Shown: positions 35,001 to 47,999, numbered from the stretch's first letter. The stretch is 64,000 nucleotides of DNA from Ampelomyces quisqualis (GCA_018398575.1 JAGTXZ010000005.1:1798001-1862000), one strand, 5' to 3'. The notes: generated by a model from the letters alone, not told the origin. Translations and numbers: made by a program.

Positions 35001-35979
35001 CAGAACCCATATTCACTATGGAGGCTCTGGGCTCGGACTATTCATATCCCGACGCCTAACAGAATTGCAAGGCGGAGCTATTGGTCTTTCAAGCGAGCCT
35101 AAGAAAGGAAGTACATTTTCCTTCTACATCAAGGCTCGTCGCGTCAAGCCAGCAATGCGACGGAAAGGCAGCTCGTTGAGCATTCTGCCGGAAGATATCA
35201 GGCATCGTCCTGGAACGCCGCTGACACACATGCCACGACCATCACCGCCACTTCGCATACCAAGCTACTGGACTGACGATGGCAATAGCTTCCCACCACC
35301 TAGCCCACGCCTGCTCCGACAACCTCCATATCAGCGGCGGTCGTCAGCCACTAGTACGGGCTGTCCGTCTGATCACGCAGAGCTCTCTGCGCTGCAAGAC
35401 ATACCTGAAGCGAAGACAACGACCAGTGCGTCCAAGCCAATGCATGTCTTGGTGGTTGAAGACAACTTGGTCAACCAAAGAGTTCTCGCGAAGCAGCTGC
35501 GGAACCTCGGCTGCATCGTCAGTGTAGCGAACCACGGTCGTGAGGCTGTCGACTTCATGGAGCGCACAGTACGTTGGAATCGTGCACCGACCAAGGCTCA
35601 ACCTACATCATGTCGCTCGTCATATTACATGCCATGCACAGAGCCTCCGCCAATGTATCACTGCGAAGAACCTGAGGTTCTCCTCGAGCTCCATGTAGTT
35701 CTCATGGACTGGGAGATGCCAATCATGAACGGTCTCGAGGCTGTCACGCAGATCAGACGACTGGAACAAAGTGGTGCGTTGAAAGGGAGGCTACCAGTTA
35801 TTGGCGTGACGGCGAATGTTCGGCAGCAACAGATCCAGAAAGCCATGGAGGCTGGTATGGACGATGTAGTTGGGAAGCCGTTTCGGGTAGCGGAGTTAAT
35901 GGTCAGGATGAAAGATATCGTTGAAGCTGCGGCGCATGGACAGAAAGCGGTAGGGCTGGGGATCACGACTGAATTGTAG
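32022..35979 (+). CDS. Hybrid sensor histidine kinase (PAS, kinase and receiver domains)
   Basis: Exons 32022-33124 and 33174-35979 flank a 49-nt intron (GTAATG...CTGAC...CAG). Splicing restores AA|A and gives 1302 residues. In order: a variable N-terminus; a PAS-like region (about 235-365, with PLGAMPSWPPELRTAV and FWGDDVIMIYNAAY); a GAF-like region (about 380-580); a second PAS (about 594-722); the dimerisation/phosphoacceptor domain with H-box SHEMRNPLSAI (His753); the ATPase domain with LINLLTNAIKFT (N box), DTGRGLSEDE (G1) and GGSGLGLFISRRL (G2); a Pro/Ser-rich linker; and a receiver (about 1123-1290) with VVEDN, phosphoacceptor Asp1213 in VLMDWEMP, and Lys1269 in GKPFR. All catalytic residues are present. 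Such proteins feed a phosphorelay through an Hpt protein, often for stress or developmental signals. The receiver carries an unusual insertion of about 40 residues (1167-1205). Confidence 0.93.
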
Positions 35980-36475
35980 CCGCGCAATTGCCACATGAAT
36001 ATTCAGTATCTGACTCGACCATCTCGCGAATTATTTAGGCTCCAGGAAGTACGAAGTACAGCCATGTCAGACTCAAGTGGAGAAGGGTATGCACTCCACT
36101 TCCTCGACCACACACTCCACCGCAGTGTCAAGATACGCACCCGAGCATTCGACGCCAAGGAATGTAGCTACATTACGGGCGAGTGTCGCATCGAAACTAC
36201 CGTCTACCAGAATCTATTCTGTTCATCTGAGTTGAAATCTTGCTGTAGCCCGTAGGTCACGGGACACGTACCACGTGTTTTCCCATTCCAGTATGCTCAC
36301 ACGCTGCTCCTTTCCATTCCACCAATCCAAACACATCTGTCTTCTTCACAAACGTGGTAGCATGTCAACTGACCATAGGATGTACCTCAGTTGACTTCGG
36401 ATTCCCCAAAGTGGTATAGGTGCCCGTTAGAGAATTCTTCCAGTTGGATTACTAGAACATAATTGAAACATGTTT
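35980..36475. other. Transition from genic DNA to the AT-rich block
   Basis: The 3' flank of the histidine kinase. No gene is supported; an 86-codon frame at 35995-36255 has no domain. Composition stays balanced until about 36465 and then changes abruptly to AT-rich, TpA-dominated sequence. Confidence 0.45.
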
Positions 36476-36563
36476 GTAATATAATTAATCTTGAACTTTT
36501 TTTTTTCGAAAAATCCTCTATATCTCTCTTCTTTAGCTAACTCTAACTTAACTAACTCTAACC

Positions 36564-38225
36564 TTAAACTATAGTAGTAAATAGGTTTAGGTTAGGTTAG
36601 GTTAGAGTGCCTTTACGTAAGACTCTATTTCTATTCTAACCTATACCTAATTATTTTATACTAATAAGTAGTTAAGATCTAGGTAGAGGTAATAATCTAT
36701 AGATTAAAGTTTAGTTACATTAATTTTATATAATTTTATACAAAATTTTATATATTATAATTAGTTCTATAATAAAACAAATTACAGAAGTATTTATAAA
36801 CTATATAAAATATAAAGATATAAACTCTAGTACTAGAATAGATTATAGAGGTACTTATAAACTAAACGTAATATAAAGATATAAATCTAGTTTATATAGC
36901 TTCCTATTTAGTAAAGATATAAAAATAAATATATATATCTACTCTTAGAACTAGGCTACTAACTAGTTTTGCGAAAAAAAGTTTAGAATACTAATATAAC
37001 AACGCAGGTAGATATAGCTTTGAGAGTTAAATTAGATATATATTAGAGGTATATAGAAGTATATATTATATTAGAGATTCTACATTAGTAATATACCTAT
37101 AGGTCTTATATAGATATAAGAGGTTTATATAGTAGTAAAGTTATAAGATAATAATAGTAGTATAGATAGAAGTAAGTTAATTCCTATTCTATAGCTTTAG
37201 TGTAAAACTACTCTTTTATAGATATAACTAAACGCGTATCTTTATAACTAGAATATACTAAGTCTACACTAGTATAGCGCTATTAAGACACTAGAGTAGC
37301 TATATGCGTTCTATATATATAGAAGCTAGAGTAGTGTTATAGTAGTGTAGGCGTATTACTACACAGCTAATAGCTCTGCGCTATAATATTCTTATAATTA
37401 TTCTTTTTCTCTTAGAATTACTATTCTAGTAATTTATATAATATTAGGCCTTATTAGCGCGCGCCTAATGTTATTTATTATAAGAGCTGTTGTTATACTA
37501 AGACTAAAACTCTAGGTAAATTTAAGAGGCAGCTAGTAGCTATAGTAATAGTATTAGTATAGTAAACTTAACTTAAAGATTATCTTTTTATAATACCTAT
37601 TATTATATTCTTATATTATTACTTAGCTCTATACTATTATAACCTTATTGCCTCTATATTAATTACTATAAGTACTATGTCTATACTGCCTACTACCTCT
37701 ATTATCTCTGTAAAGTAGTATAACGCTAACGTTATAATATTACTAACTTAGAACTTAAGCTATACCTATTACTTACTGTAGTAGCGTCTCTAATATTAAG
37801 CTAGTAAAGCTAGTTTACCTATACTACACTAAAAGTCTAAGAATTAATAGTATATTATATAACTATATTCTTAGCAGCCTATAGTATAATAGGTACGCCT
37901 ATAAAAAGAAGTCTTATACTCTAGTACTACTAAGTTTTGTTAAAGGCTAGAATACTTTATACTAGTAGTAGTAGTGCCTTACTAGTAATAAGGCTAGAGT
38001 AGACCTAGATATTAACGCGTAAGAGATAGTGTTACGCTAGTAAATTACCTTAGTAAAGCTTTTTCTCTGTAAATAGAGCAGTAAATAGGTAGGAGCTAGG
38101 TTAGAGTAGAGTACCTTTACGTAAGACCCTATACCTAACCTAACCTCTACCTATATAATTAACGCTAAAAGTAGGTAGAGGTTAAATTAGAGGTAATTAA
38201 TTATAGGTTAGGGTTAGGTTGTATA
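36564..38225. repeat. Unidentified repeat with duplicated ends
   Basis: Two related sequences in the same orientation lie about 1.5 kb apart: 36564-36720 and 38074-38225. Shared landmarks are AGTAAATAGGT, GGTTAGAGT, CCTTTACGTAAGAC, CCTATACCTAA and GGTAGAGGT. The arrangement could be short LTRs of a non-autonomous element, or two copies of one repeat. Each end also contains complementary CTAACCTA / TAGGTTAG runs. No coding motif was seen between them. Confidence 0.4.
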
Positions 38226-38559
38226 AGTTTTGCGCAATTAAATAAAATTTAAAGTATATATTTACTTATTTTATAAAATTAGGTTTCTAAATATATACTA
38301 AATTTTACAGGAGTAAAACTATGCTAGAGATATTAAAAATAGTATAGTAATTGAAAATTTTTATTACAGAAAAGAAGAAATTAGATCTTTATTTCTAATA
38401 TACATAAAAGTAAAGGATTCTAGATCTTCTACACAAATGCTTAATAAGAGCTAAACTTCTAATAGTACCTTAGCGTAAGTCTAATATCCTTTACCTATAT
38501 AGTAACCCTTTTTATATAGATTGCATTTATAGTTATATCTATATTTAGTTAGAATTTTG

Positions 38560-40650
38560 TTTAAAAAATAGGGTTAAAAAATAAACTCTTAAAAAAACTA
38601 ACTATATAGGCCTTAGCAGCCTCTTAAGCTACTCTAATAGCTAATTTTTAGAAGCAAAGATTACTACTAGAAGTTTAGACGCAGTCTTAAGCTATTTTAC
38701 GCAAGAGTTACTAGAAGAGTAGCTTACAAATAAGAAGCTTAGTAGACCTCTAGTATTAGTAGATCTCTCTAAGCAATACAGCTTTAAGTAGTAAGTAAAT
38801 AAGTGTAATAAAGAATTATAATAACCTACTACCTAGCTTAAGGTGTCTTTTTTTTTAAAAGCTACTTTTTAAGTTCTTGCAGCTAGGCTTTTTCTAGTAG
38901 ATTTCCTAGTAGCCTTACTAGCTAGGTCTTTAGCAACTATAGTGCCTCTAGTAACAGCGTCTTTAACTTTAGATTTGCGTTTTTATAGAGCTATAGTAGT
39001 AGTATTATAGAGTTATAGATTTGATATTATAATAATTTAGGTTGTTTTAGTGCCTAGTAAATAAGCAGTAAGTAGGCTTAGCGTAGGAAATTAGATCTTA
39101 GCGTAAAATTTCTGCAGAAGCTAATTTAAAACTACTAGCACTATTAAAAGACTAGAATGTAATAAAAAACTATATTAACTTACAGGCCTACTTAGAATTA
39201 TACTAGCTTTTGTTCTAGCTATATATTAAAATTAAAGAGTAGATTTCTATAGACTTATTAATTATTTATGTAAAATAGGCTAAAAGGTAGTAAGCGCAGG
39301 TAGTAGGCAGAAAGCACACTAGTAGCCTACTTGCGCACTAACTAACTTACTACGTTATTAGTTATAAGCTGCTAAAATAAAATACTAAAGCTATACGCTT
39401 ATAATAGTAACGCGCTTTATTATATTACTTTATTATACTTAGCGCTATAGAATCTATTAAGTCTAAGAAAATTAAGGTTGTTAACAAGCCTAAGGGCTTT
39501 CTGCTACCTATTCCTGTTAGAATTCTGCCAAATTTTAAGAAAGAGAAGTAGGCCTAGCTTACAAAAGTAATATTCTTAGAACTTTACTATAAATTATACT
39601 AATTTGTCTAGGGTTTTACTTCTAGAGATAATAAGATTAGCTATATCCTTAACTCTTGTAGTAGTAATACTCTAAAGCAAGGCTGCCTAACAAATTTCTA
39701 AGTTAACTCTAGTAAGCAGCTTAGTAGTAGCGCTATACAATCTAGGGAACTAGCTGCTATTACAAAGGCTAAGTCCTTAGACTAATTAGCTAAATACTAG
39801 CTTAAGAAGAAGGTTAAGAGAGGCAATAGGTACAAGGCGTTGTTTCTAAGCTAATAAGCTAAAAAACTTAAGTATAAGCTTAAGGCCTAGTTAGCAAAGC
39901 GTTTTAATAGTAAGTAATCTAGTAAGTTATTACACCTTTTTATTACGTTATTTTTACTAATGTATAAAGCTAAGTAGTTAACAGCCTCTATTACTTAAGT
40001 TAATTAAAAATAGAAGGCTATCTAAATTAAAATTAATATACACGCCTATAACATTGTTATAAAGAAGTTCTTTGCAGTAACTTTAGACTTAAAGTAAAAA
40101 AATTTGTTAGCTTAAGCTTATATTTGCGTTTATAGGCCTAGTAGAGCTATAGAAAGGATACTCTAAAGAGAGTATACTTATAGGCTATACCTACTTAAGA
40201 GGAATAGCTTTAAGACACTATAGGCTAAGGCTAAATAGCTTAAATTTTGCAATAAGCTAACGCCTAAGAAGTTAGCTCTAGTAACTAATTAGAATTAGTA
40301 GTAAGTTTATTACGCTATTTTATTACGTACTTATTCTAACTAGTCTACTAGAAGGCGTAAGCCTATACCTCTCTCTATGTTTAATTAGCCTCTAGAGCTC
40401 TAAAGTAATAGGCTATACGTTAAAAGACGCAATAAGACTAAATATAAGAAAGAGGTTAAAGATTCTAGTAAGAAGCTAGAGGTATACTATAAGACGCTGC
40501 CTAATAAATATAAAGATAAGAAGAGTAAGAATTAGAGTAATAGTATCTAAGAGAAGTTTTCTAATAGTACTTAAGAGAGCTGTTTAGACGCTAAGTAATA
40601 TATATAATTAAATCTGCTGTATATTATTACCTAATGTAGTTAAGACCTAA
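38560..40650. other. RIP-degraded, coding-like DNA of unknown origin
   Basis: Reading the plus strand through stops gives long Lys/Gln-rich stretches (for example VNKPKGFLLPIPVRILPNF near 39480) that look like a former protein, but no family could be assigned. It ends at or near the left LTR of the copia element. It may be a transposon gene or a captured host gene. Confidence 0.3.
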
Positions 40651-40737
40651 AAACTTTGCTACTACTATAAAACCTAATTTCTTAATTTCTAAAAGTTTAG
40701 CTCTACTATCTGCCTTCTAACTAAGGGAATAACACTT

Positions 40738-40956
40738 TGTAGAAGCTAAGCAATACTATAAATTAGATTGTTATAAGTAAAAAAGATTGTATTACCTATT
40801 CTATACTATGTAAGGATAGATTAGATTAAATACACTAAGCTAAGAAACAGCTTAATTAGTTAGTCTAGTTCTAAATAGATTCTTATCTTATTAGTAACAT
40901 ACTTAGTTATTACACGTAACAATCTTGTAATCTACTAACTTACATACTCTATTACA
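40738..40956 (-). repeat. 3' LTR of the copia element
   Basis: 219 bp, matching 47781-47999 in length and order, differing mainly by transitions. Confidence 0.88.
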
Positions 40957-42789
40957 TACCTTCTAGATTAAGTAAACTTGTTAGCTTACCTAATCTGTTT
41001 AGTAAAGCAAAAGTAGTAATTAAGGCAAATAGTAATACTACTCTATATTACAGGTGTTACGTTACTCTATTTATTAGCTTAAACGTAAGCTATTAGCGTA
41101 TAAATTCCTAATTATTTACTATATATATAACTAAATCTAATATTAGTGTTATCTGCTTAAAAATGTAGCCTACGTTATCTTAACTAAGCCTTGTGTAAAG
41201 GTCTTGTAGGCGGGCAGTTCTATAGGATAGGTGTAAACAGACTATTAGTGTAAGTTTACCTGTATACTAAGCTTTAATTTAGAGCGTTTATCATTGCCTA
41301 GTCTATTAGCTAAGTAAGAGGTAGTCTGTTTACGCGTATTATTATAGAGTAAGATAACGTAACTAAGTAAGAGAAAGCGTAAGTAAGCTTATTACCTAGT
41401 AATTGCGTTACTTAGGTATAGAAAGGTTGCCTACTTCTATATTCTTACACTCTAGAGCATTAATTAACTTATTAATTAACTTATTAACTAGCTACCTATC
41501 TATTAATTCTCTTTATTATTTACTTTATTAACTAATTTATTTATCTACTCTATTATAGTAAGTTTTTTCTACTCTTAATCTAGTTTGTTGCTAACTCTAG
41601 TAGCCTTTTAAAAAGAATCCTACTGTTATATTCAATAAGATAGCTTACGCGTACGCCTACAAGAAGAACGCTACTACCTTTGCGCCTACTATTAAGAGTA
41701 AGAATAACTAGGTCCTAGCAAATCCTCTACGCTAATTCTAGCGCAAGACTAAGCAACGCAATCTCTTACCTAAGAGTAGAGTAGTTTCTAGTAAGAAGAC
41801 TATTAGAGTTAAGAAGAGAGAGCTTTACTCTAGTTTATACTTACGCTACGCCTCTTAGTTTACTAATAAGTAGAGCAATAGCTACTACTATAGTAAGGCT
41901 AGATTAATAATAAGTAAGTGTTATATAGCTTACCTAAACTATTCTTATATTAAAGTATAGGTTGTTTAAATTACTATTAGTAATATAATTACTAATATAA
42001 GTAGCCTAGGTAATCTGCGTAGGCAGACTATATAGATTATTATTAGCGTGTTTAAGAGAACTATTGTAGTAAGTTTTAAAGCTTCTTTAATTTTAGAAAT
42101 AGCTAATTTGTTTATAAGAGCTAGAAAAGGCTTACGCGTAGCTTAACTAGCAGCTTAAGGCTATAAAGGCCTTATAGTAGGCTTAGAGCACTTTAGCTCT
42201 TACTAGCTTTAGAGTAAGCTTAAGCTATATTAATCTAACTTTTAGCTTACTAGAAAAGGAGCCTGCGCGTCTTACTTAAGGTTTTAGAGGATATAAGTTT
42301 AGTAGACTATTAAGCAGCTTTATAGCTTAGGCTCTATTTACGCTAGTTAAGTAGTAGCTATTATTTAGTTAGTATTGCAGCTCTTTCTTGCCTAATACTC
42401 TACTGCTTAAGAAGCAGCTTTAGGCTGCTTAGACTTCTATACTTAAGCGTTAAGAGCTAGCGTAGAATTAGTTATTATCTACATAATTGCCTAAGGCTAT
42501 AGAAATAGTTAGAGATTTGCTGTCTCTAAGCTATAGATTAAGAGCTTTAGGTCTCTTAATTGCTAAGCGTTGTGCTTAGGCTTACAAGATAATTAATAAG
42601 GTCTTTAACTTTATAGAGGCAAGTTTCTAGATAGTTTTGCTTATAATTTAGCGTTAGTAGTCTTAGTTTTTGCGTGTTTACTCTGCTTAGATCCTATAGT
42701 AATCTTAAGCTTTAAGAGTAACGTTAGGAAAACACAACGTTGGCAACATCCGCGACATTAGCGACACTGTTAACACAACTGTACCGGCT

Positions 42790-44050
42790 CCTTAAAGAAC
42801 TAGCTAAGCGCTATAGATTCTTTTGCAGCGTATTCTAGAGCAAGGAGCTTAGCTTCTGTTATTAAGGTAGTAACTAATCTTTACCTTACAGCTTTCTAAG
42901 AGATTGCTTCTCTAAACAGAATAGCTATATAACTATGTAAGGAACGCCTAGTTACTTTATTATTAGCAAAGAAGGCGTCTTTGCATATAGTTAGTTCTAG
43001 ACTGTTAAAATTCCTATACTTAATTGAATTAAACTTTGTTTAATAGAGATACATAATTACCTACTCTATAGCTTTAATATACTTGTCTAAAGGATTAGTT
43101 AAGATATAGAAAAGCTTTAAGACTATATAGGCTATGTCTAGTTAAATTATAATTGCAGTGTATAGGGCTAATCTAACTCTTTCTTAATAGGCCTTAATTT
43201 CTTACTTACTAGCTTCTCTAGTGTTCTTATAGAGCTTCTTAGATAGCAGTAGTGTTAGAGGGAACAATCTATTATGTAGACTAAATTTCTTTATAATCTT
43301 GTTGATATAGGCGTTATAGACTAGCGTAATTCTATCTAATCTATTCTAAATAACTCTAATCCTAAGAAACTATTTAACTAGTCCTTGATTCTAGATTTTG
43401 TATTTGCTAATAATTTTAGCCTATAGATCTTTAGCTTTAAGCTTGTAATCTTTGTAGTAAATAAGAAGAATATTATTAACGTAGAATAGAATAAAGACTG
43501 TTTAGTCTTAAGTAAAAAACAAGTAGAGTTCTTCTTTAGATGCGAGTAGTCCTATCTTGCGCAGTAATCTTAAGAATTTCTTATACTAAAGTAATAGAGA
43601 TTCTCTAAGCCTACAGAGTGCTTAGTTAAGCCTTATATATAGCCTAGCTTTCTTAAATCTATTTAGTAGATTACAGATTACTAGACTATTAGCTGTAATT
43701 AAGGCGTTAAGGAACGCTCTAACTACGTTATATTATATAATTTCTAGATTAAAGTAGGCTGTAATAGCTATAGCAATCCTAAAAAACTTGGCTGTAAGAG
43801 TAGTAGCGTACGTAGTAAGTAGAGAGTCCTTCTTCTAGAGATCTTCTCTTACTACAAGCCTAGCCTTACACTTTAGAAAGTAACTGTCTTAATTAGACTT
43901 GTATACCTAGACCTATTTTAATAAGATTAGTTAATCCTTAGACTTGTGCTTTAGAATCTCTTTCTAGGTACTTTTCTTATGTAGCTAATTAATTTCCTTA
44001 AGGAAGGTATCTAACAACAGGCTTTTTATTAGATGTTAAAGTATCTGCTT
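42790..44050 (-). pseudogene. copia reverse transcriptase and RNase H remnants
   Basis: On the minus strand the active-site box reads FYVNNILL at 43472-43483, where copia has YVDD; both Asp codons are now AAT. Downstream in the coding direction, around 42820-42900, LVTTLITEAKLLALEYAAKE matches the copia RNase H segment (TxSSTEAEYxALxxAxKE). Numerous stops prevent translation. Confidence 0.82.
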
Positions 44051-47000
44051 CTATATGTTAGGTAGCTTAGGCATATTATCTCTATAAGCACGCTTCTTAA
44101 CTGCTTAGTAATTTTAATTACTTAGCATAGCTATTATAATTATAGCGTTTAGTGTTTTGTAACTAGAGCGCTTAGTCTAGGCTTCTATAAGGCCTAGTAG
44201 GAAAGTGTTCTTAAAATTGTTCTTCTAGTAATCTATAAATAGATCTGCAATTAATGTATTAATACTCTTACCTCTTATCTAATTGTTATAATCTTTTTTG
44301 CAGTAAAGTAGTATATATTAACTTAGTAGATTGTTAATCTTAGAAGCTACTCTTTGCAGTTAACAACTTAATTATGTAAAAGAATTTGTTAATCTTGCTT
44401 TGTCTAGAGCTCTAGAGTTACTACTTCTAGGTTAAGTAGTAGAGGAGGAAAAGGCTAACTGCTTATCTTGTTAGAAACCTATCTAATCCCTAGATACTAA
44501 TAGGCCAGCTCTTTTAGAACCTAGTAATAGTCCTTAGCTGTTAGATCTTACACGCTTAATAAGCTTAATACTAAATAACTTATCTAGTTCTAGAGTTGCC
44601 TCTAGCGTTACAAGCCTAGTATATTTACTTTAGTTTAAAAGGATTTCTGAATGCTTGCTAGCCCTGCTAGCACTTCTCTTAGCTTCTGCTTTCTCTTCTT
44701 TATAATTATAAAATTAGCTAGTTTCTGTAATTCTTAGGATTAGATGCTTACCCCTAAGCTGTTGCTTAGTAACCTTAGTAATTTCCTAGTTTATTTAATC
44801 CTGTAGAAGAGGCAGGTTAATATCCTGCCTAGAATTATTAAGTTTACTAACGTGTAGAATATCTATAATCTTAAGCGCCTGCTTCTTAAGTATCTTATTT
44901 TCTTAATTACTAGAGTAGAATGTAGATTTATTAAAGGTAACGTCTCTTAATACAATTACTTAATTAATTAATAAGACCTATATGTAATAGATATTAGAGG
45001 CTTAATAGCCTACTAAATATCTAATATAGCTATAAGGGTTAACTTTAAATCTTTGCTTATTCCTGCCTACTGCTTAGTCGCAATCAAGAGGATACGCTCT
45101 GCAGCTATAGGCATAAATACTACTCTAATTTAGGCATAAGTTAGCAGTTCTGTGCCTAGTAATTGCTAGCTTGTACTATTGAAAATATTGCCTAAACTAG
45201 GCGTACAGGACCTTATTTAGGGATCAAAAACTATAGATTTTTAATAGGCTTATACTGTATAAGTAGGCAGCTACATCTATAATATATAGCTAGAGCTTAG
45301 TTAGAAGATTTACACCTATGCGTATCTTAATTAATTTTGTAATTAGCTTCTAGCCTGCCTGCTTAGCTAATCTATTTAGCTAATACGTGTATAGTAGCAG
45401 GCGTAGTATTTTAATCTTCTTTTAATCTGCCTACTTCTTACACTGCAAACGCTCTCTTTAAGGCAGAGTCGCAGTATTATTATCCTAATAGATTTCTACA
45501 ATCTTCAGATTAAATTTGTTTCTAACCTAGGCTGTAAATTAGCAAATTACTCTTATAATCTTAATTTACATCTTGTTATAAAAGTTGTAGTTAAAAAGCT
45601 TGCCTAAGTAGTTCTCTTTAATAATCAAGAACTATTCTTTATAAAGCCTGCCTGTTAGCGTGTTAAATAGGTCCTAAGAAACTTAATAGAATAGTTGTAG
45701 TAATCTTTCTCTTAGTTGTTGTAAGACAACTTAAGTTGTATAAGTAACTAAGTAGTTCTTGCAATTAATCCTTTTAGTCCTATTTATTTTAACGTTCTAA
45801 GCTAAATAAGTAAGCGCTTAGAGTGCTTACTAGCCTAAGTAGCCTAATTGTTTGTACTAGAGATTCTTGTTATCTTTTCTTAAATAATTAATATTAGATT
45901 AATGTAAGGTGTGCAGAATTAGTAGTTGTGGAACGTAGCGTATAACCTAGTTGTATTTAATAAACAAGAGGTTATAAGCCTTATAGAGCTTGTGTACAAT
46001 AATATTCTACTTATATAATCTAAAACAAAGAGTACTATCTAATCTACTATACTATATACCTGCCTACTTAAGTAGCGCTGCAGATACAATGTTTACATAA
46101 AAGCTATTAACAACTTTAACCTTCTTAAGCTTTAGGTCTCTTATGCATAGTTCTTCTAGACTATATAGAATATTCTTAATTACTTAATTGCTATACCTAG
46201 TTACAGGCAGTAACTGTGTTCTAGCCTTAACTCTCTCTTTAGAGTAGGTAAGACTAAACGTTCCTAGAATAAGAAGTAACTAATTATTAATAAGGTGTAC
46301 TACACTAGCTCTATTATAGACTATACTTCTTAAAAGTATATAGGTTATAAACGTAGTCGTGTACACTCTAAAGTCTAGATTAGTAACATTAGGTTCTTAA
46401 TTAAGAGTAGTTAGTTTAATTAGTGCTGCTATAACATCTCCTAGATATATAACTGCCTTAGTCTTAGAAGTTAACTAGTTAGCTGCGATAGGTAGCGTCT
46501 AACTAGCTTTCTTAATCTTGTTATTAAGTGCAGCCTACTTAGAGGTGTTAAGCTGCTTAAGAACCTTCTTTTAGTTAAAATTAGAGATCTTGATTAGTAC
46601 TTTTCCTAGTAGGGCTAATCTAGTAATTGCAGTTTTTAGTTAAAGACAATCTATTAGGTCCTATTTGTGCTTTTTATTGTTCTTGCAAGAGTAAGATTTT
46701 AGCTTTAAATTGTCTTTGCCTTTATTCTTTAGATTAGAGTTTTCTAAGTTTTTAATATTTCTAAGAGTTGCAAAGGCTAAATAGGATTTTTCTTTAGTAA
46801 CTAGAACTACTTGCTCCTAAAGCATAAGAGAAAAGATCTTAGCTAGATTATATATAGTTATAGCAGGCTAACTAAAGGCTGCGTCTTTAATAATATCCTA
46901 ACGCATTAATTAAGCCTAATCTAGGGCAATCTTAACAGATAGAGCGTTAAGGAAGTTAGTAAGAGTAAGTTATCTTTCTACCTCTATAACTTAGAACGCT

Positions 47001-47780
47001 TAAGCCTTGCTATAGATTACTTGCTATTTGTTAAACTATTTATCTAGAGTAATTCTACTGTACCTAGCCTTTTCTAGATAAGCTTAATACTGCTGCCTAA
47101 CTAGGTATATAGTATTATTGTCCGTTAGAGCTAGGTTGTGCTTAAGAATCCTAATTAAGGCTTAGGGCGTTATTTCTAAAGAGTTAAGCATTTTAATTGC
47201 TGCAGGTGCTATTAGATCCTTAGCTACAGTTTAACTAATCTATTCCTAGACATTGCTAAGTTTAGCTGCTTGCCTAGTCTATTTTAACGTATTAACTTTG
47301 TATTAGCAAACGTCTTTTTTGTAACTACTAGAGGCAAGTTTATAGGTAGCTAGCTTTAGATTATATTAATTAAAAGCTTTATCGCAGATTTGCGTGTCTA
47401 GATTAGTAGCTCTAGGTAGTAAAGCTAAGACTAGTTAACTTAGAGCAGCTAGAAGCTCTAGATATTTAGGTTCTTAATTGTTAATTAGGAGCACTGTGTC
47501 GCTATCTAGGTTAATTTGATCCCAGACTCCTTTGTTATAAGCATAAAGCTAGAGTTAGGCAAACTAGTACAGCTAGTCTAATTAGCTAGTTAAGAGAACG
47601 TTTGGGCTAATCTTATTGTTAGAATAGAAGTCTATAATTGTTAACTAGCTAATTGCGTAAAGAGTATTTGTAAGGAGTTTTAAGAGGTATTAGAGTAATT
47701 ATTAATCTGAGTAGTATCTTAGCAATATAAGGTGCGTAGAGGGAATTAACACTACAGTCTTATAACGCTAGGCTTATAAC

Positions 47781-47999
47781 TGTAGGAGCTAAGCAATACT
47801 ATAGATTAGATTTTTATAAGTAAAAAAGATTGTATTACTTATTCTATACTATGTAAGAATAGATTAGATTAAATACACTAAGCTAAGAAACAGCTTAATA
47901 AGTTAGTCTAGTCCTAAATAGATTTCTATCTTATTAGTAACATACTTAGTTGTTATATGAAACAACCTTGTAATCTACTAATTTACATACTCTATTATA
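47781..47999 (-). repeat. 5' LTR of the copia element
   Basis: 219 bp. On the minus strand it is followed by the primer-site-like sequence GTTATAAGCCTAGCG. Confidence 0.88.

Larger units (their letters stand above)
40738..47999 (-). mobile_element. Ty1/copia retrotransposon, minus strand, RIP-inactivated
   Basis: Two 219-bp LTRs (40738-40956 and 47781-47999) begin TGTAG-AGCTAAGCAATACTA and end TCTATTACA or TCTATTATA on the plus strand. Readable minus-strand pol places reverse transcriptase at 43400-44050 and RNase H, further downstream in the coding direction, at 42790-42900. Integrase should lie in 44900-46300 and gag near 47700, the copia order. The sequence next to the 5' LTR (minus-strand GTTATAAGCCTA) resembles a half-tRNA initiator-Met primer site. 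I found no matching target duplication: the flanks are CACTT on the left and TCTGT on the right. About 1.8 kb (40957-42720) between RNase H and the 3' LTR is unassigned. Confidence 0.85.

Noticed and set aside
35995..36255. 86-codon ORF after the histidine kinase
   Set aside because: No domain and a composition like a random frame.
36576..36604. Telomere-like TTAGGTTAGGTTAGG run
   Set aside because: Only about four units, not the TTAGGG expected of filamentous fungi, and it recurs in the other end of the same repeat. Part of an element rather than a telomere.
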